Below the pieces are notes generated by a model. It did not search any database and had not been told where the DNA came from. It saw only the letters and a program-made list of their open reading frames with translations. A DNA stretch of 64,000 nucleotides, taken from the NCBI GenBank assembly GCA_023383015.1, contig JAHDXW010000008.1, forward strand, positions 62,001 through 126,000, written 5' to 3'. The DNA is from Paracoccaceae bacterium. Lineage in GTDB: Bacteria; Pseudomonadota; Alphaproteobacteria; Rhodobacterales; Rhodobacteraceae. Shown piece after piece: positions 10,539-19,535 of this stretch (within the stretch, counting starts at the first letter, position 1; the number at the start of each line of letters is the position of its first letter). The translations under genes were made by a program, and so were the position numbers.

Positions 10539-12629
10539 TTGGGCGGACGGCCGGAAATCCTCTACCCGCTGTTCGCGCCGGCGGAGACGCTCGAGGGCGT
10601 GGGCCCGCGCACCGCGCGCCTCTTCGCCGCCCTCGAGGTCACCCGGCTGCGCGACCTGCTGTTCCTGTTGCCGACCGCGGGCCAGGACCGGCGGCGGGTC
10701 GATTCGATCCGCGAGGTGACGCCGCCGGCGCTGGTCACGCTCGAGGTCACGGTCGGCCAGCACCGGCCGCCGCGCCGGCCCTCGGGGCCCTACCGGGTGC
10801 AGGTGGCCGATGCCGCGACCGAGTTCTTCCTGGTCTGGTTCCACGCCCGGGGCGAGGCGCTGCAGCGCCTCCTGCCGACCGGCCAGCGGCGTCTGGTCTC
10901 CGGCCGGCTGGAGCTTTTCGACGGCATCGCCCAGATCGTCCACCCCGACCATGTGCTGCGGCCCGAGGAGGCGGCGGCGCTGCCGGCCTTCGAGCCGGTC
11001 TATCCCCTGACCGCGGGGCTCGGCCAGAAGCAGGTGGCCCGCGCGGTGGCCGGCGCGCTCGCCCGCACCCCCGACCTGCCGGAATGGGTCGACGGCCCGC
11101 TGCTGGCGCGCGAGGGCTGGCCGGCCTGGCGGTCGGCGGTGGCGGCCGCGCACCGGCCCGAGGGGCCGCAGGCGTTCGCCCCCTCCGACCCCGCGCGCCG
11201 CCGGCTCGCCTATGACGAACTTCTCGCGCACCAGCTGACGCTGGCGCTGGCCCGCAGCGCGATCCGCCGCGGCAAGGGCCGGGCCAGCCGCGGCAGCGGC
11301 GTGTTGCAGGCGCGGGTGCTGGCGGCGCTGCCCTACCGGCCGACCGCGGCGCAGCTGCGCGCGCTGGCCGAGATCGCCGCCGACATGGCCTCGGACCTGC
11401 GTATGAACCGCCTCCTGCAGGGCGATGTCGGCGCCGGCAAGACGCTGGTGGCGCTGCTTGCGCTCTTGATCGCGGTCGAGGCGGGCGGGCAGGGGGCGCT
11501 GATGGCGCCGACCGAGATCCTTGCCCGCCAGCACGCGGACAGCCTTGCCCCGCTGGCCGCGGCCGCCGGCGTGCGCATGGAGCTTCTGACCGGCCGCGAC
11601 AAGGGCGCCGAGCGGGCGGCCAAGCTCTCCGCGCTGGCCGACGGCCGGGCAGGGATCGCGGTCGGCACGCATGCGCTGTTCCAGCGCGAGGTCGCCTTTG
11701 CCGACCTTCGGCTCGCCGTGATCGACGAGCAGCACCGCTTCGGCGTCGCCCAGCGGATGGAACTGGCCGAGAAGGGCCAGGCGCCCGACGTGCTGGTGAT
11801 GACGGCCACGCCGATTCCGCGCAGCCTCGCGCTGGCCCAGTACGGCGACATGGACGTCTCGGTGCTGGACGAGAAGCCGCCGGGCCGCCGGCCGGTCCAG
11901 ACCCGCCTGGTCTCGATCGAGCGGCTGGCCGAGGTCGTGGCCCATCTCGCCCGCGCCGTGGCCGACGGCCGGCAGGCCTACTGGGTCTGCCCGCTGGTGG
12001 AGGAAAGCGAGACGGTCGACCTGACGGCCGCCGGCGAGCGCTTTGCCGCGCTGCGCGCCGCCCTCGGCGAGGGGGTGGTGGGCCTCGTCCACGGCCAGCT
12101 GCCGGGGCCCGAGAAGGATGCCGCGATGGCCGACTTCGTCGCCGGCCGGACACGGGTGCTGGTGGCGACGACGGTGATCGAGGTGGGGGTGAACGTCCCC
12201 CGCGCCTCGATCATGGTGATCGAGCGGGCCGAGCACTTCGGCCTCGCGCAGCTGCACCAGCTGCGCGGCCGCGTCGGGCGCGGTGCCGAGGCCTCGACCT
12301 GCCTGCTGCTCTACGCCCCGCCGCTCGGGGCCGCGGCACGCCGCCGGCTGACGCTCCTGCGCGACAGCGATGACGGCTTCCGCATCGCCGAGGAGGACCT
12401 CGCCATGCGCGGGGCGGGCGATCTGATCGGTACCGCCCAGTCAGGCCTTCCGCGCTTCCGCGTTGCCGACCTCGAACGGCACGCCGGGCTGATGGCGATC
12501 GCCCAGACCGACGCGCGCCGGCTGCTGGCCGACGACCCCGGTCTCGTCTCGGCCCGCGGCCGGGCGGCGCGTGTGCTCCTGTGGCTGACCGAGCAGGACC
12601 GGGCGATCCGGCTGATCGGTGTCGGCTAG
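10539..12629 (+). CDS. recG: ATP-dependent DNA helicase RecG
   Basis: Branch-migrating helicase that regresses stalled forks. 696 residues. An N-terminal wedge domain (about residues 10-160) starts with the family pattern ILYPLFAP...LEGVGPRTA. Walker A GDVGAGKT is at 295-302, DEQH at 396-399, and motif III reads TATPIPRSLAL. Helicase motif VI (QLRGRVGRG) and the TRG segment near the C-terminus are present. The start is TTG, four bases after the ligA stop: no ATG or better codon keeps the wedge intact. It is likely translationally coupled to ligA. Confidence 0.96.
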   Translation: MGGRPEILYPLFAPAETLEGVGPRTARLFAALEVTRLRDLLFLLPTAGQDRRRVDSIREVTPPALVTLEVTVGQHRPPRRPSGPYRVQVADAATEFFLVWFHARGEALQRLLPTGQRRLVSGRLELFDGIAQIVHPDHVLRPEEAAALPAFEPVYPLTAGLGQKQVARAVAGALARTPDLPEWVDGPLLAREGWPAWRSAVAAAHRPEGPQAFAPSDPARRRLAYDELLAHQLTLALARSAIRRGKGRASRGSGVLQARVLAALPYRPTAAQLRALAEIAADMASDLRMNRLLQGDVGAGKTLVALLALLIAVEAGGQGALMAPTEILARQHADSLAPLAAAAGVRMELLTGRDKGAERAAKLSALADGRAGIAVGTHALFQREVAFADLRLAVIDEQHRFGVAQRMELAEKGQAPDVLVMTATPIPRSLALAQYGDMDVSVLDEKPPGRRPVQTRLVSIERLAEVVAHLARAVADGRQAYWVCPLVEESETVDLTAAGERFAALRAALGEGVVGLVHGQLPGPEKDAAMADFVAGRTRVLVATTVIEVGVNVPRASIMVIERAEHFGLAQLHQLRGRVGRGAEASTCLLLYAPPLGAAARRRLTLLRDSDDGFRIAEEDLAMRGAGDLIGTAQSGLPRFRVADLERHAGLMAIAQTDARRLLADDPGLVSARGRAARVLLWLTEQDRAIRLIGVG

Positions 12630-12707
12630 GGCGTGGCCGCAACCGGTTCCGTCGCGCCGCCACACCCTGCCGCCTGCATGGGCTCCGCGCCCGTTCCAGA
12701 GCCGGGC

Positions 12708-12733
12708 GTTCCAATAATGTTCTTGACAGATTC
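12708..12733 (+). promoter_or_regulatory. Tandem LexA (SOS) operator overlapping a promoter
   Basis: GTTC (12708-12711), 7 bp, GTTC (12719-12722), 7 bp, ATTC (12730-12733): a perfect alphaproteobacterial LexA box GTTC-N7-GTTC with a near-perfect third repeat in the same 11-bp register. TTGACA (12723-12728), a consensus -35 hexamer, lies inside the array, so LexA binding would block the promoter. A suitable -10 is not obvious (AGAACA or GAACAA near 12745-12751). Confidence 0.7.
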
Positions 12734-12764
12734 GATGGAACATGAGAACAAAAGAGCAACAGAT

Positions 12765-12902
12765 ATGGGGGCCGCGTTGCACGACCGATCCGCCGATACC
12801 TCCGGCCGCCCCGGCGGCGCCTCGCTGCTCGGCGATGCGCTCGGCGCCGCCGCCCTTCTCGTCTTCCTTGCCGCGACACTGCACCTGGCCGCGCTGGTCT
12901 GA
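12765..12902 (+). CDS. SOS-controlled small single-pass membrane protein (unnamed)
   Basis: A 45-residue protein from the ATG at 12765: a polar N-terminus ([18 protein letters not shown]) then one hydrophobic helix ([21 protein letters not shown]) running to the C-terminus. In-frame starts at 12735, 12717 and a GTG at 12633 exist, but they lie within or before the operator/-35 region, so the transcript most likely serves 12765. The AT-rich 50 bp upstream and the LexA-type operator argue for a real gene. Caulobacter SidA, a 29-residue SOS-induced inner-membrane division inhibitor, has the same logic; homology is not claimed. A terminator follows about 100 bp later. Not recognised by name. Confidence 0.6.
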   Translation: MGAALHDRSADTSGRPGGASLLGDALGAAALLVFLAATLHLAALV

Positions 12903-12998
12903 GTTCTGCCTGCGGTCCCCGCCCCGTCCGCCTGTCCCTGCGCGCGCGATCCTGCCTGTCGCGCCCGCGCCCGGCCGGGGCCCTGCGGGATCCGCCTT

Positions 12999-13037
12999 GC
13001 CGCCGCCGCCCGACCGGGTGCGCGGCGGCCTTTTCTT
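12999..13037 (+). terminator. Intrinsic terminator after recG and the small SOS gene
   Basis: GCCGCCGC (12999-13006) pairs with GCGGCGGC (13022-13029), followed by CTTTTCTT. A classical stem plus U-tract on the plus strand, the clearest terminator in the window. Confidence 0.75.
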
Positions 13038-13119
13038 GTGCTCCGCGGCCGCGGCCGCGGTGCGGGGCCGGGCGGCGGATCACCGTTCGCCCGCTGTCGG
13101 GCGCCGGCCCGGCCGGCCT

Positions 13120-13569
13120 TCAGCCCGGGGCGCCGTCGGCCGCCGCCATCGCCTCGGCCGTGGCCTCCAGCGCCAGCAGGATCGAGGCGTGGCGGTTGCG
13201 GTAGTCGCGCGCCGGCTCGAGCACCGCAAGCCCCTCGAACGGCGGCGCCGGCGGCGGCCCGCCGTCCTTCAGCATCGCCTTCAGTTCGGCCAGCGCCCGC
13301 TCGATCTCGTCGCGCGTCCGCCCCGGGGCCACCGCCCCGACCACCGCCGCCGATGCCTGGCCCAGCGCGCAGGCCTTCACGTCCTGGGCGAATCGGCTGA
13401 TGCGGCCGTCCGTCACGTCGAGATCGACGGTCACCGTCGAGCCGCACAGCGGCGAGCGCCGGCGGACCGAGGCCATCGGCGCCTCGAGCCGGCCGAGGTG
13501 GGGGATGTCGGCGGCCAGCGCGAGGATGCGGCCGGAGTAGAGCTTGATGAGGTCGGTCTCGGCGGTCAT
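13120..13569 (-). CDS. IscU/SufU-like iron-sulfur cluster assembly scaffold protein
   Basis: A 149-residue protein of the NifU N-terminal (IscU-like) fold. Of the three scaffold cysteines, the first is in [12 protein letters not shown] and the second in KACALGQAS. The third position, normally in a C-x-x-P context, is not present; the C-terminal half reads [14 protein letters not shown]. This reduced-cysteine form is common beside hisI in this order and may be a carrier rather than a classical scaffold. The start [12 protein letters not shown] is chosen because upstream in-frame sequence is antisense to hisI. Divergent from hisI across a gap of 69 bp. Confidence 0.75.
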   Translation of the reverse strand: MTAETDLIKLYSGRILALAADIPHLGRLEAPMASVRRRSPLCGSTVTVDLDVTDGRISRFAQDVKACALGQASAAVVGAVAPGRTRDEIERALAELKAMLKDGGPPPAPPFEGLAVLEPARDYRNRHASILLALEATAEAMAAADGAPG

Positions 13570-13638
13570 GGGCCTTTCGCCTGCAGCGCGCCCGCCATAG
13601 ATAGCGCCGGCTGTCGCCCGATGCAAAGGAGCCGGCCA

Positions 13639-14013
13639 ATGGCCTTCGATCCCGCGACGCTCGCCTACGACGCCCGCGGGCTGATTCCCGCCGTCGCCCA
13701 GGACCATGCGACCGGCGCCGTGCTGATGCTGGCATGGATGAACGCCGAGGCGGTGGCGCGCACGCTTGCCTCCGGCGAGGTCACCTACTGGTCGCGCTCG
13801 CGGGGCGAGTTCTGGGTCAAGGGCGCGACGAGCGGCCACCGCCAGCGGCTGGTCGAGCTGCGCATCGACTGCGACCGCGACTGCCTGCTCCTGCTGGTCG
13901 AGCAGACCGGACCGGCCTGCCACACCGGCCGGCCCAGCTGCTTCTTCACCGCCGTGCGCGGCGGGGCCGAGGTCGCGGCCGATGCAGCCGTCCCTCCCGG
14001 GGAAGGGCGCTGA
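13639..14013 (+). CDS. hisI: Phosphoribosyl-AMP cyclohydrolase
   Basis: Third step of histidine synthesis: opens the adenine ring of phosphoribosyl-AMP. 124 residues, the single-domain HisI without the HisE pyrophosphohydrolase. Metal-site marks are [14 protein letters not shown], a D-x-D-type site with its cysteines, and [22 protein letters not shown] and [19 protein letters not shown] are the usual substrate-binding blocks. Start at the ATG after AAGGAGCCGGCCA. It is transcribed apart from the other his genes. Confidence 0.96.
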   Translation: MAFDPATLAYDARGLIPAVAQDHATGAVLMLAWMNAEAVARTLASGEVTYWSRSRGEFWVKGATSGHRQRLVELRIDCDRDCLLLLVEQTGPACHTGRPSCFFTAVRGGAEVAADAAVPPGEGR

Positions 14014-14033
14014 GCGCACCCGGGGCGTCCGCC

Positions 14034-15131
14034 TCAGCCGGGGCGGAAGTGCTTGGACAGCTTCAGCCCCTGGCCCTGGTAGTGCGAGGTCGTGCTGGCC
14101 CCGTACAGCCGCTCGGGCAGCGCGGCCATCCGCTCGTAGACCAGTCGCCCCACCACCTGCCCGTGCTCCAGCACGAAGGGTGCCTCGTGGCAGCGCACCT
14201 CGAGCACGCCGCGCGCGCCCGCCCCGCCGGCCGGCGCATGGCCGAAGCCGGGATCGAAGAACCCCGCGTAATGCACCCTGAACTCGCCGGCCATGGCAAG
14301 ATAGGGCGCCATCTCGGCGGCATAGCCCGGCGGGATGTGCACCGCCTCACGGCTGACGAGGATGTAGAAGGCGCCCGGGTCGAGGATGATGCGCCCGGGC
14401 GGGCCGGCCACCTCCTCCCAGAACTCGGCCGGGTCGTAGGCGGCGATCCGGTCAAGGTCGATCAGCCCGGTGTGCGGCTTGGCCCGCCAGCCCATCCGCC
14501 CGCCCGTCCCCGGCATCAGGTCGACCGAGAAGCCGAGCCCGCCCGAGATCACCGCCGGCCCGCCCGAGACCAGCCCCGCGGCAGCGTGCAGCGCGGCCAG
14601 TTCGGCGTCGGTCAGGACCGAGGCGCCCCGCCGCAGCCGCAGCTGGTTCAGCCGCATCCCCGGCCGCACCAGCACCGAGAACGACCGCGGGCAGATCTCG
14701 GCATAGAGCGGGCCGGCATAGCCCGGGCCGACGCGGTCGAACTCCACCCCGCCGTCGACGACAAGCCGCGTCAGCAGGTCCAGCCGTCCGGTCGAGCTCT
14801 TGGCGTTGGCCACCGCCTCCACCGTGTCCGGCAGCCGCAGCCGCTCGACCAGCTCGACGACGTAGACGCAGCCCTTCTCGAGCACCGCGCCGGGGTCGAG
14901 GTCGATGGCATGCATGGCGAACTCGCCGATGCGGGCCGCGACGCTGCGGCCCTGCCCGGCCAGGAACGACGCCCGCACCCGCCAGGCTCGCCGCCCCAGG
15001 CGCAGGTCAAGGCTCGCGGGCTGGATCTGGCTGGGCTCTACCGGGCGGTCGGCCGCGACCGCGCCCTCGGCGATCAGCGTCGCCAGGTGGCAGTCGGGCA
15101 GGAGGCCGCAGAGGTCGGAGGGCAGGGGCAT
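14034..15131 (-). CDS. dcd: 2'-deoxycytidine 5'-triphosphate deaminase, two-module alphaproteobacterial form
   Basis: Deaminates dCTP to dUTP for thymidylate synthesis. At 365 residues it is nearly twice the E. coli Dcd and fits the duplicated dUTPase-fold family found in alphaproteobacteria. The N-terminal module shows QPASLDLRLG and the NAKSSTGRLDLLTRL motif with the family's catalytic-site pattern. The second module shows LDPGAFYILVSREAVHIPPGYAAEM and GFFDPGFG. The C-terminus SHYQGQGLKLSKHF resembles the flexible lid. Convergent with hisI, with 20 bp between stops. Confidence 0.9.
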   Translation of the reverse strand: MPLPSDLCGLLPDCHLATLIAEGAVAADRPVEPSQIQPASLDLRLGRRAWRVRASFLAGQGRSVAARIGEFAMHAIDLDPGAVLEKGCVYVVELVERLRLPDTVEAVANAKSSTGRLDLLTRLVVDGGVEFDRVGPGYAGPLYAEICPRSFSVLVRPGMRLNQLRLRRGASVLTDAELAALHAAAGLVSGGPAVISGGLGFSVDLMPGTGGRMGWRAKPHTGLIDLDRIAAYDPAEFWEEVAGPPGRIILDPGAFYILVSREAVHIPPGYAAEMAPYLAMAGEFRVHYAGFFDPGFGHAPAGGAGARGVLEVRCHEAPFVLEHGQVVGRLVYERMAALPERLYGASTTSHYQGQGLKLSKHFRPG

Positions 15132-15203
15132 GCGGGCCGGTCCGGTTTCGCAGCGCCGGCCTCGCGCCGGCCGCGGCGGCGGGCCCGTGGCGGCGCCCCG
15201 CGA

Positions 15204-15281
15204 TGGTCGGGCCGGCGAGATTTGAACTCGCGACCTTCCGCCCCCCAGACGGACGCGCTAACCAGACTGCGCCACGGCCCG
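15204..15281 (-). tRNA. tRNA-Pro (anticodon GGG)
   Basis: On the minus strand the acceptor CGGGCCG pairs with CGGCCCG, followed by ACCA; the CCA is encoded (15206-15204). The D arm contains GGCGCAG...GGTTAGCGC, the anticodon stem TCCGT/GCGGA closes a loop CTGGGGG, and the T arm reads GCGAG-TTCAAAT-CTCGC. Loop position 33 is T and the anticodon is GGG, giving proline. 78 nt including CCA. Confidence 0.95.
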
Positions 15282-15291
15282 ACGGGCGCGA

Positions 15292-15319
15292 TACATACCC
15301 GGATCGCGGCCGGGGGCAA
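15292..15319 (-). promoter_or_regulatory. Promoter of the tRNA-Pro gene
   Basis: On the minus strand TTGCCC (15319-15314) and TATGTA (15297-15292) are separated by 16 bp. The tRNA 5' end is about 11 bp downstream of the -10, as expected for a short tRNA leader. Confidence 0.5.
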
Positions 15320-15338
15320 GCCCCGAATCCCGCTCCGG

Positions 15339-15965
15339 TCACGTCCGGCCGGGGGTGCTGCGGGCGACGGCAAGGCGGGCGCGCAGCGCCGCGGCGCGCC
15401 TGGCGATGGCGGCCAGGCCGGTGCGGTCGACCGGCCCGCCCCTGCGGCGCAGGGCGCGCAGGGCCATGCCGGGGGTCTCGGCCCACCAGCGGTCGGCGGC
15501 CACCGGCGCGACCTCCTCGGGCAGCGGTTCCGCGGCGGCGGGTTCAGGCGCGGCCGGCGGCGGGGCCGCGGGCGGCGCGGCGCCCGGCAGATCGGCCGGC
15601 GCCTCCTGTGCCTCCTCCGCCTCGAGGTGCTCCGCCAGCGGGCCGTCCTCGAAGGCAGACTCCTCCCCGGCGGGCGGCGGCAGCCCGGCCAGGATCGCCC
15701 CGCCCAGGGCCGCGACATGGCGCACGCCCTGCTCGCGCAGGATCTTCTGCACGCCGCGGATGGTCATGCCGTCATCGTGCAGCAGCTTGCGGATGCCGGC
15801 AAGCAGCGCCACGTCGGCGGGGCGGTAGTAGCGCCGCCCGCCCGCCCGCTTGACCGGCTTCAGCTGGGTGAACCGCGTCTCCCAGAAGCGCAGCACATGC
15901 GGCGGCGTCTCCAGCCAGGATGCGACCTCGCTGATCGTGCGGAAGGCATCGGGCGACTTGTCCAT
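15339..15965 (-). CDS. MerR-family transcriptional regulator
   Basis: A 208-residue protein. Residues 8-80 form a MerR winged helix-turn-helix: [28 protein letters not shown] is cut here to its marks TISEVASWL and RFWETRF, followed by [12 protein letters not shown] and [11 protein letters not shown]. The rest is a proline/alanine-rich acidic linker and a short arginine-rich tail, with no metal-binding cysteines, so a metal sensor is unlikely. It follows ihfA by 13 bp in the same operon, a gene pair conserved in Rhodobacterales; target unknown. Confidence 0.87.
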   Translation of the reverse strand: MDKSPDAFRTISEVASWLETPPHVLRFWETRFTQLKPVKRAGGRRYYRPADVALLAGIRKLLHDDGMTIRGVQKILREQGVRHVAALGGAILAGLPPPAGEESAFEDGPLAEHLEAEEAQEAPADLPGAAPPAAPPPAAPEPAAAEPLPEEVAPVAADRWWAETPGMALRALRRRGGPVDRTGLAAIARRAAALRARLAVARSTPGRT

Positions 15966-15978
15966 CGGTCCTGTCAGG

Positions 15979-16281
15979 TCACGACCGGTTGCCGGCGGCC
16001 ACGCGCTCCTTCATCAGGTGCGACGGGCGGAAGCTCAGCACCCGGCGCGGGTCGATCGGCACTTCCTCGCCGGTCTTGGGATTGCGGCCGACGCGCGCGG
16101 ACTTGGCGCGCACGCTGAAGGTGCCGAAGGAGGAGATCTTCACGGTCTCGCCGCGCACCAGCGCATCCGAGATGTGCCGCAGGACGCTCTCGACCAGCTG
16201 GGCGGATTCGTTGCGCGAAAGGCCGACCTCGCGAAACACCGCTTCGCTGAGGTCCATCCGAGTCACCGTGTTATCGGCCAT
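15979..16281 (-). CDS. ihfA: Integration host factor subunit alpha
   Basis: A 100-residue DNA-bending HU/IHF-fold protein that pairs with IhfB. Marks: [51 protein letters not shown] with the intercalating-proline arm, and [14 protein letters not shown]. The start MADNTVTRM is chosen; the 13-codon in-frame extension runs into a cysteine/proline-rich lead unlike the family. It lies downstream of fabH with its own possible promoter and is co-transcribed with merR. Confidence 0.96.
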   Translation of the reverse strand: MADNTVTRMDLSEAVFREVGLSRNESAQLVESVLRHISDALVRGETVKISSFGTFSVRAKSARVGRNPKTGEEVPIDPRRVLSFRPSHLMKERVAAGNRS

Positions 16282-16304
16282 GTCAGCCCCCCGTTGCCGA
16301 GGGC

Positions 16305-16333
16305 AGCATGGGGGCTCCACATTCTTCTGTCAA
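16305..16333 (-). promoter_or_regulatory. Candidate promoter of ihfA-merR
   Basis: On the minus strand a consensus TTGACA (16333-16328) is followed after 17 bp by the weak -10 CATGCT (16310-16305). It is placed between fabH and ihfA, so ihfA need not depend on read-through from plsX-fabH. Confidence 0.42.
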
Positions 16334-16383
16334 TCTAGGGGTTTGGTCCGTGCCCCTCACCCTCCGTGGAAGGCGGCTGGCGG

Positions 16384-17358
16384 CTACCAGCGCAGGACGA
16401 CGGCGCCCCACGCCAGCCCGCCGCCGATCGCCTCGGTCACCACCAGGTCGCCGGCGCGAATCTGCCCCGCCGCCACCGCCACCGACAGCGCCAGGGGGAT
16501 CGAGGCGGCCGAGGTGTTGCCGTGGTCCTGCACCGTGACCACGACGCGCTCCATCGGCACCTGCATCCGGGCCGCCGTGGCGGTGATGATGCGCAAGTTC
16601 GCCTGATGCGGCACGATCCAGGCGATATCGGCGCTGGTCAGGCCGGCGCGGTCCAGCGCGGCATGGGCGGTCGCCGCCAGCTTCTCGACGGCGTGGCGGA
16701 AGACCTCCTTGCCCTGCATCCGCAGATGGCCGGCGGTGCCCGTGGTCGACACGCCGCCGTCGACATAGAGCAGCTCGCGCAGCCGGCCGTCCGAGTTGAG
16801 GTCGGTGGCCAGGATGCCGCGGTCGAGCGGCGTGCCGCTGCCCGCCGCCGCCTCGAGCACCACCGCGCCGGCACCGTCGCCGAACAGCACGCAGGTGGCG
16901 CGGTCCGACCAGTCGAGGATCCGGCTGAACGTCTCGGCCCCGATCACCATCACCCGCCGGGCCTGCCCGGCGAGGATCAGCGCGTTGGCATTGGCCAGCG
17001 CATAGACGAAGCCCGCGCACACGGCCTGGACGTCGAAGGCGAAGCCGCGCGTCATCCCGAGCCCCGCCTGCACCATGGTGGCGACCGAGGGAAACGTCAG
17101 GTCGGGGGTCGAGGTGGCGACGATCACCGCATCGATGTCCCCGGGGCCCAGCCCGGCCGCGCCCAGCGCCGCCCGCCCGGCCGCCACCGCCATGGCGCTC
17201 GTCGTCTCGCCCTCCGCGGCGAAGTGGCGCCGCTCGATCCCGGTGCGGGCCCGGATCCACTCGTCGGAGGTGTCGATGCGCGGCTCGAACTCGGCGTTCG
17301 GGACGACGCGCGCGGGCAGGTAGTGCCCGACGCCTCGGATCACGGCCCGGATGGTCAT
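16384..17358 (-). CDS. fabH: 3-oxoacyl-[acyl-carrier-protein] synthase III
   Basis: Starts fatty acid synthesis by condensing acetyl-CoA with malonyl-ACP. 324 residues, thiolase fold. The catalytic triad is visible as Cys114 (DVQAVCAGF), His251 (VPHQANLRI) and Asn281 (DHGNTSAAS). RTGIERRH near residue 38 is the CoA-binding tryptophan-loop region. It overlaps plsX by 4 bp (ATGA), and the plsX-fabH pair supplies the acyl chain start and phospholipid precursors together. Confidence 0.97.
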   Translation of the reverse strand: MTIRAVIRGVGHYLPARVVPNAEFEPRIDTSDEWIRARTGIERRHFAAEGETTSAMAVAAGRAALGAAGLGPGDIDAVIVATSTPDLTFPSVATMVQAGLGMTRGFAFDVQAVCAGFVYALANANALILAGQARRVMVIGAETFSRILDWSDRATCVLFGDGAGAVVLEAAAGSGTPLDRGILATDLNSDGRLRELLYVDGGVSTTGTAGHLRMQGKEVFRHAVEKLAATAHAALDRAGLTSADIAWIVPHQANLRIITATAARMQVPMERVVVTVQDHGNTSAASIPLALSVAVAAGQIRAGDLVVTEAIGGGLAWGAVVLRW

Positions 17359-18476
17359 GCTCCCTCGGTGCTCCCCCTGGCGGGCGCACCCGCGATCCGG
17401 CCGGCGGCATCCTGCACCGGCGCCATCGCGGCCGCCAGCCGGCCCGACAGCCGCTCCTGGAAGCCCGACCGCGCAAGCTGGAAGGCAAGCTTCAGCGCCG
17501 CCGAAACGCCGGTGGCGTCGGCCCCGCCATGCGACTTGACCACCGTGCCGTTGAGGCCGAGGAACACGCCGCCGTTGACGCGCCGCGGGTCGATCCGCTT
17601 CTGCAGGCGGCGGAACGATGTGTAGGCCAGAAGCGCGGCGATGCGGCTGAGGAAGCTCTTGGCGAAGGCCTCGCGCATGAACTCGCTGATCAGCATCGCC
17701 GTGCCCTCGCCGGTCTTCAGCGCGATGTTGCCGGTGAAGCCGTCGGTGACGATCACGTCGACCCGTGCCGAGGGGATGTCGCCGCCCTCGACGAAGCCGA
17801 CGAAGTCGTAGTTGCCCGTCTCCTGCGCCGCCAGGATCAGCTCCTGCGCGGCGCGCAGCTCGGGCCGGCCCTTGTTCTCCTCGGTGCCGACGTTCAGAAG
17901 CCCCACCCGCGGCCGGGCCACGCCCAGCCCGTTGCGGGCGTAGGATGCGCCCATCAGCGCGAACTGCAGCAGATCCTCGGCATCAGCGCGGACGTCGGCG
18001 CCAACGTCCAGCATCACGTTGAAGCCGACCGGCCCGCGCGACGGCCACAGGCAGGCGATCGCCGGGCGGTTCACGCCGGGCAGCTTGCGCAGCCGCAGCA
18101 TCGCCAGCGCCATCAGCGCCCCGGTGTTGCCGCAGGACACCGCCACGCGCGCTTCGCCGGCGCGCACCGCCTCCAGCGTGCTCCACATCGAGGTGTCGCC
18201 GCCATGGCGAAGCACTTGGCTCGGCCGGTCGTCCATCCGCACCGTGCCGGCGGCATGGCGGATCTCGCAGCGCCCCGCCAGGACGCGGCGGCGCGCCACC
18301 AGCGGCTCGATCACCGCCCGGTCTCCGTGCAGGATGAAGGCGATCTCGGGGTTGATCTCGGCCGAACGGACAAGCCCCGCGACCACGGTCGCCGGGCCAC
18401 GGTCTCCGCCCATGGCGTCGACCGAGATCACGATGCGCCCGCCTGTGCTCTGGCTCGGATCGGGCGTCCCCGACAT
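17355..18476 (-). CDS. plsX: Phosphate acyltransferase PlsX
   Basis: Makes acyl-phosphate from acyl-ACP for the PlsY route to phosphatidic acid. 373 residues. Family marks are [18 protein letters not shown] near residue 17, [16 protein letters not shown] in the middle, [11 protein letters not shown], and [15 protein letters not shown]. It is peripheral to the inner membrane. It follows rpmF by 36 bp in the classical rpmF-plsX-fabH operon. Confidence 0.97.
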   Translation of the reverse strand: MSGTPDPSQSTGGRIVISVDAMGGDRGPATVVAGLVRSAEINPEIAFILHGDRAVIEPLVARRRVLAGRCEIRHAAGTVRMDDRPSQVLRHGGDTSMWSTLEAVRAGEARVAVSCGNTGALMALAMLRLRKLPGVNRPAIACLWPSRGPVGFNVMLDVGADVRADAEDLLQFALMGASYARNGLGVARPRVGLLNVGTEENKGRPELRAAQELILAAQETGNYDFVGFVEGGDIPSARVDVIVTDGFTGNIALKTGEGTAMLISEFMREAFAKSFLSRIAALLAYTSFRRLQKRIDPRRVNGGVFLGLNGTVVKSHGGADATGVSAALKLAFQLARSGFQERLSGRLAAAMAPVQDAAGRIAGAPARGSTEGA

Positions 18477-18512
18477 GGCGCGTCGCGGCGGGCGCGGTGC
18501 AGGGCCGGCCCG

Positions 18513-18719
18513 TCAGGCCGCGTCTTCGTCGAGGCCAGCCTCGGCGGCACGCGCCACCACCTCGCGCCCGTCGTAGTGCCCGCAGGATGGGCAGACGTGG
18601 TGCGGGCGCTTGAGCTCGCCGCAGTTGGCGCATTCGTTGGGATTGGCGGCGACCAGCGCATCATGCGACCGGCGCATGTCACGGCGCGAGCGCGTCACTC
18701 GGTTCTGCGGGACTGCCAT
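18513..18719 (-). CDS. rpmF: 50S ribosomal protein bL32
   Basis: A 68-residue protein starting [20 protein letters not shown]. It keeps the zinc-ribbon cysteines: CANCGELK and CPSCGHYDG, two C-x-x-C pairs, so this is the zinc-binding (C+) paralogue. First gene of the operon with plsX and fabH; its own promoter lies in the gap after yceD. Confidence 0.98.
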   Translation of the reverse strand: MAVPQNRVTRSRRDMRRSHDALVAANPNECANCGELKRPHHVCPSCGHYDGREVVARAAEAGLDEDAA

Positions 18720-18827
18720 GTCTCGACCTCGGCGTTCGGGGGGCGGGCGCCCCTATTTCACGGGCTCCGGTTCGCCCCTGCCGCAGGTCGCGGCAGCGCC
18801 CAGTCCCATCGGTTAAACGAGGCCGGG

Positions 18828-18855
18828 ACCATACTGCGATTCCGGCCGGGTGCAA
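18828..18855 (-). promoter_or_regulatory. Promoter of rpmF-plsX-fabH
   Basis: On the minus strand TTGCAC (18855-18850) and TATGGT (18833-18828) are separated by 16 bp, about 110 bp upstream of rpmF. The resulting leader includes TTTAACC at about 18813. Confidence 0.55.
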
Positions 18856-18876
18856 GCCCCTTTCACCCGCCGCGTC

Positions 18877-19407
18877 TCAGCCGCCGGGCAACTTGCCGCG
18901 CAGCGCCGCAAGCGCCGCGAAGGGGTTCGGCCGTGCTCCGCCGGCAGCGCCGCCCGCATCCGCGCCGGGCGCAGCATCCGGCGCCCGCGGATAGTCGGGC
19001 AGGGCGAGCGCGAGCGCCTCGCGCAGCACCGCGTCAAGGTCGATCACGGCGCCGAGGGGCTCGATGCTGTCGTCCTCGGGCATCTCGGTCTCGCCGGGCG
19101 GCGGCGGTGGCACCGCGGCAAGGAAGCGCCGGCGCACTGCCTCGTCGATGCGGGTGCGCACCGGGACGAGGGTGACCACGCAGGGCTGCACGACCTCGGC
19201 AACCAGCCGCCCCTCGAGGTCCCAGTCGGCACGGCCGGCGGGGCGCAGCTCGCCGCGGAACGACAGGGCCGCCACCGCCGTGATCCCGAGGTCGGCGGCC
19301 AGCGCCGCCCGGGCGGCGGCGTCGGGGGCCGCCGCGAAGGGGGTCGCGCGCGCGCGCGCCAGTTCGGCGGGGCGCAGCGCGGGGGCAAGGCGGTCGGGCG
19401 CAGGCAT
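18877..19407 (-). CDS. yceD: YceD/DUF177 family protein (23S rRNA accumulation)
   Basis: A 176-residue DUF177 protein; the family affects 23S rRNA accumulation and is almost always encoded just before rpmF, as here. The conserved core is seen in the central DWDLEGRLVAEVVQPCVVTLVPVRTRI region, with the single Cys of the family's VVQPC pattern, and in the acidic DDSIEPLGAVIDLDAVLREALALALPDYPR region at the C-terminal side. Start at MPAPDRLAP; the longer frame to 19530 has low-complexity lead sequence. Divergent from bamE. Confidence 0.85.
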   Translation of the reverse strand: MPAPDRLAPALRPAELARARATPFAAAPDAAARAALAADLGITAVAALSFRGELRPAGRADWDLEGRLVAEVVQPCVVTLVPVRTRIDEAVRRRFLAAVPPPPPGETEMPEDDSIEPLGAVIDLDAVLREALALALPDYPRAPDAAPGADAGGAAGGARPNPFAALAALRGKLPGG

Positions 19408-19535
19408 CGGCGGCTCCACGGCGGCGCAGCGGCCGGTCCCTGCCGCCCGGCGGCTGCCGACGGGCATCCTTGAACCGGTCCCGCGGTTTCTGTAAGCCGG
19501 GGGGCGTGCGGCGGCAAGCGGGGAGGACATCGGCA

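Noticed and set aside
12738-12749. GAAC-N4-GAAC as another LexA site
   Set aside because: The spacing does not fit the N7 rule; only the GTTC array in 12708-12733 keeps the 11-bp register.
18811-18818. GGTTAAAC near rpmF as a CtrA site
   Set aside because: A single half-site with no partner at the right spacing.
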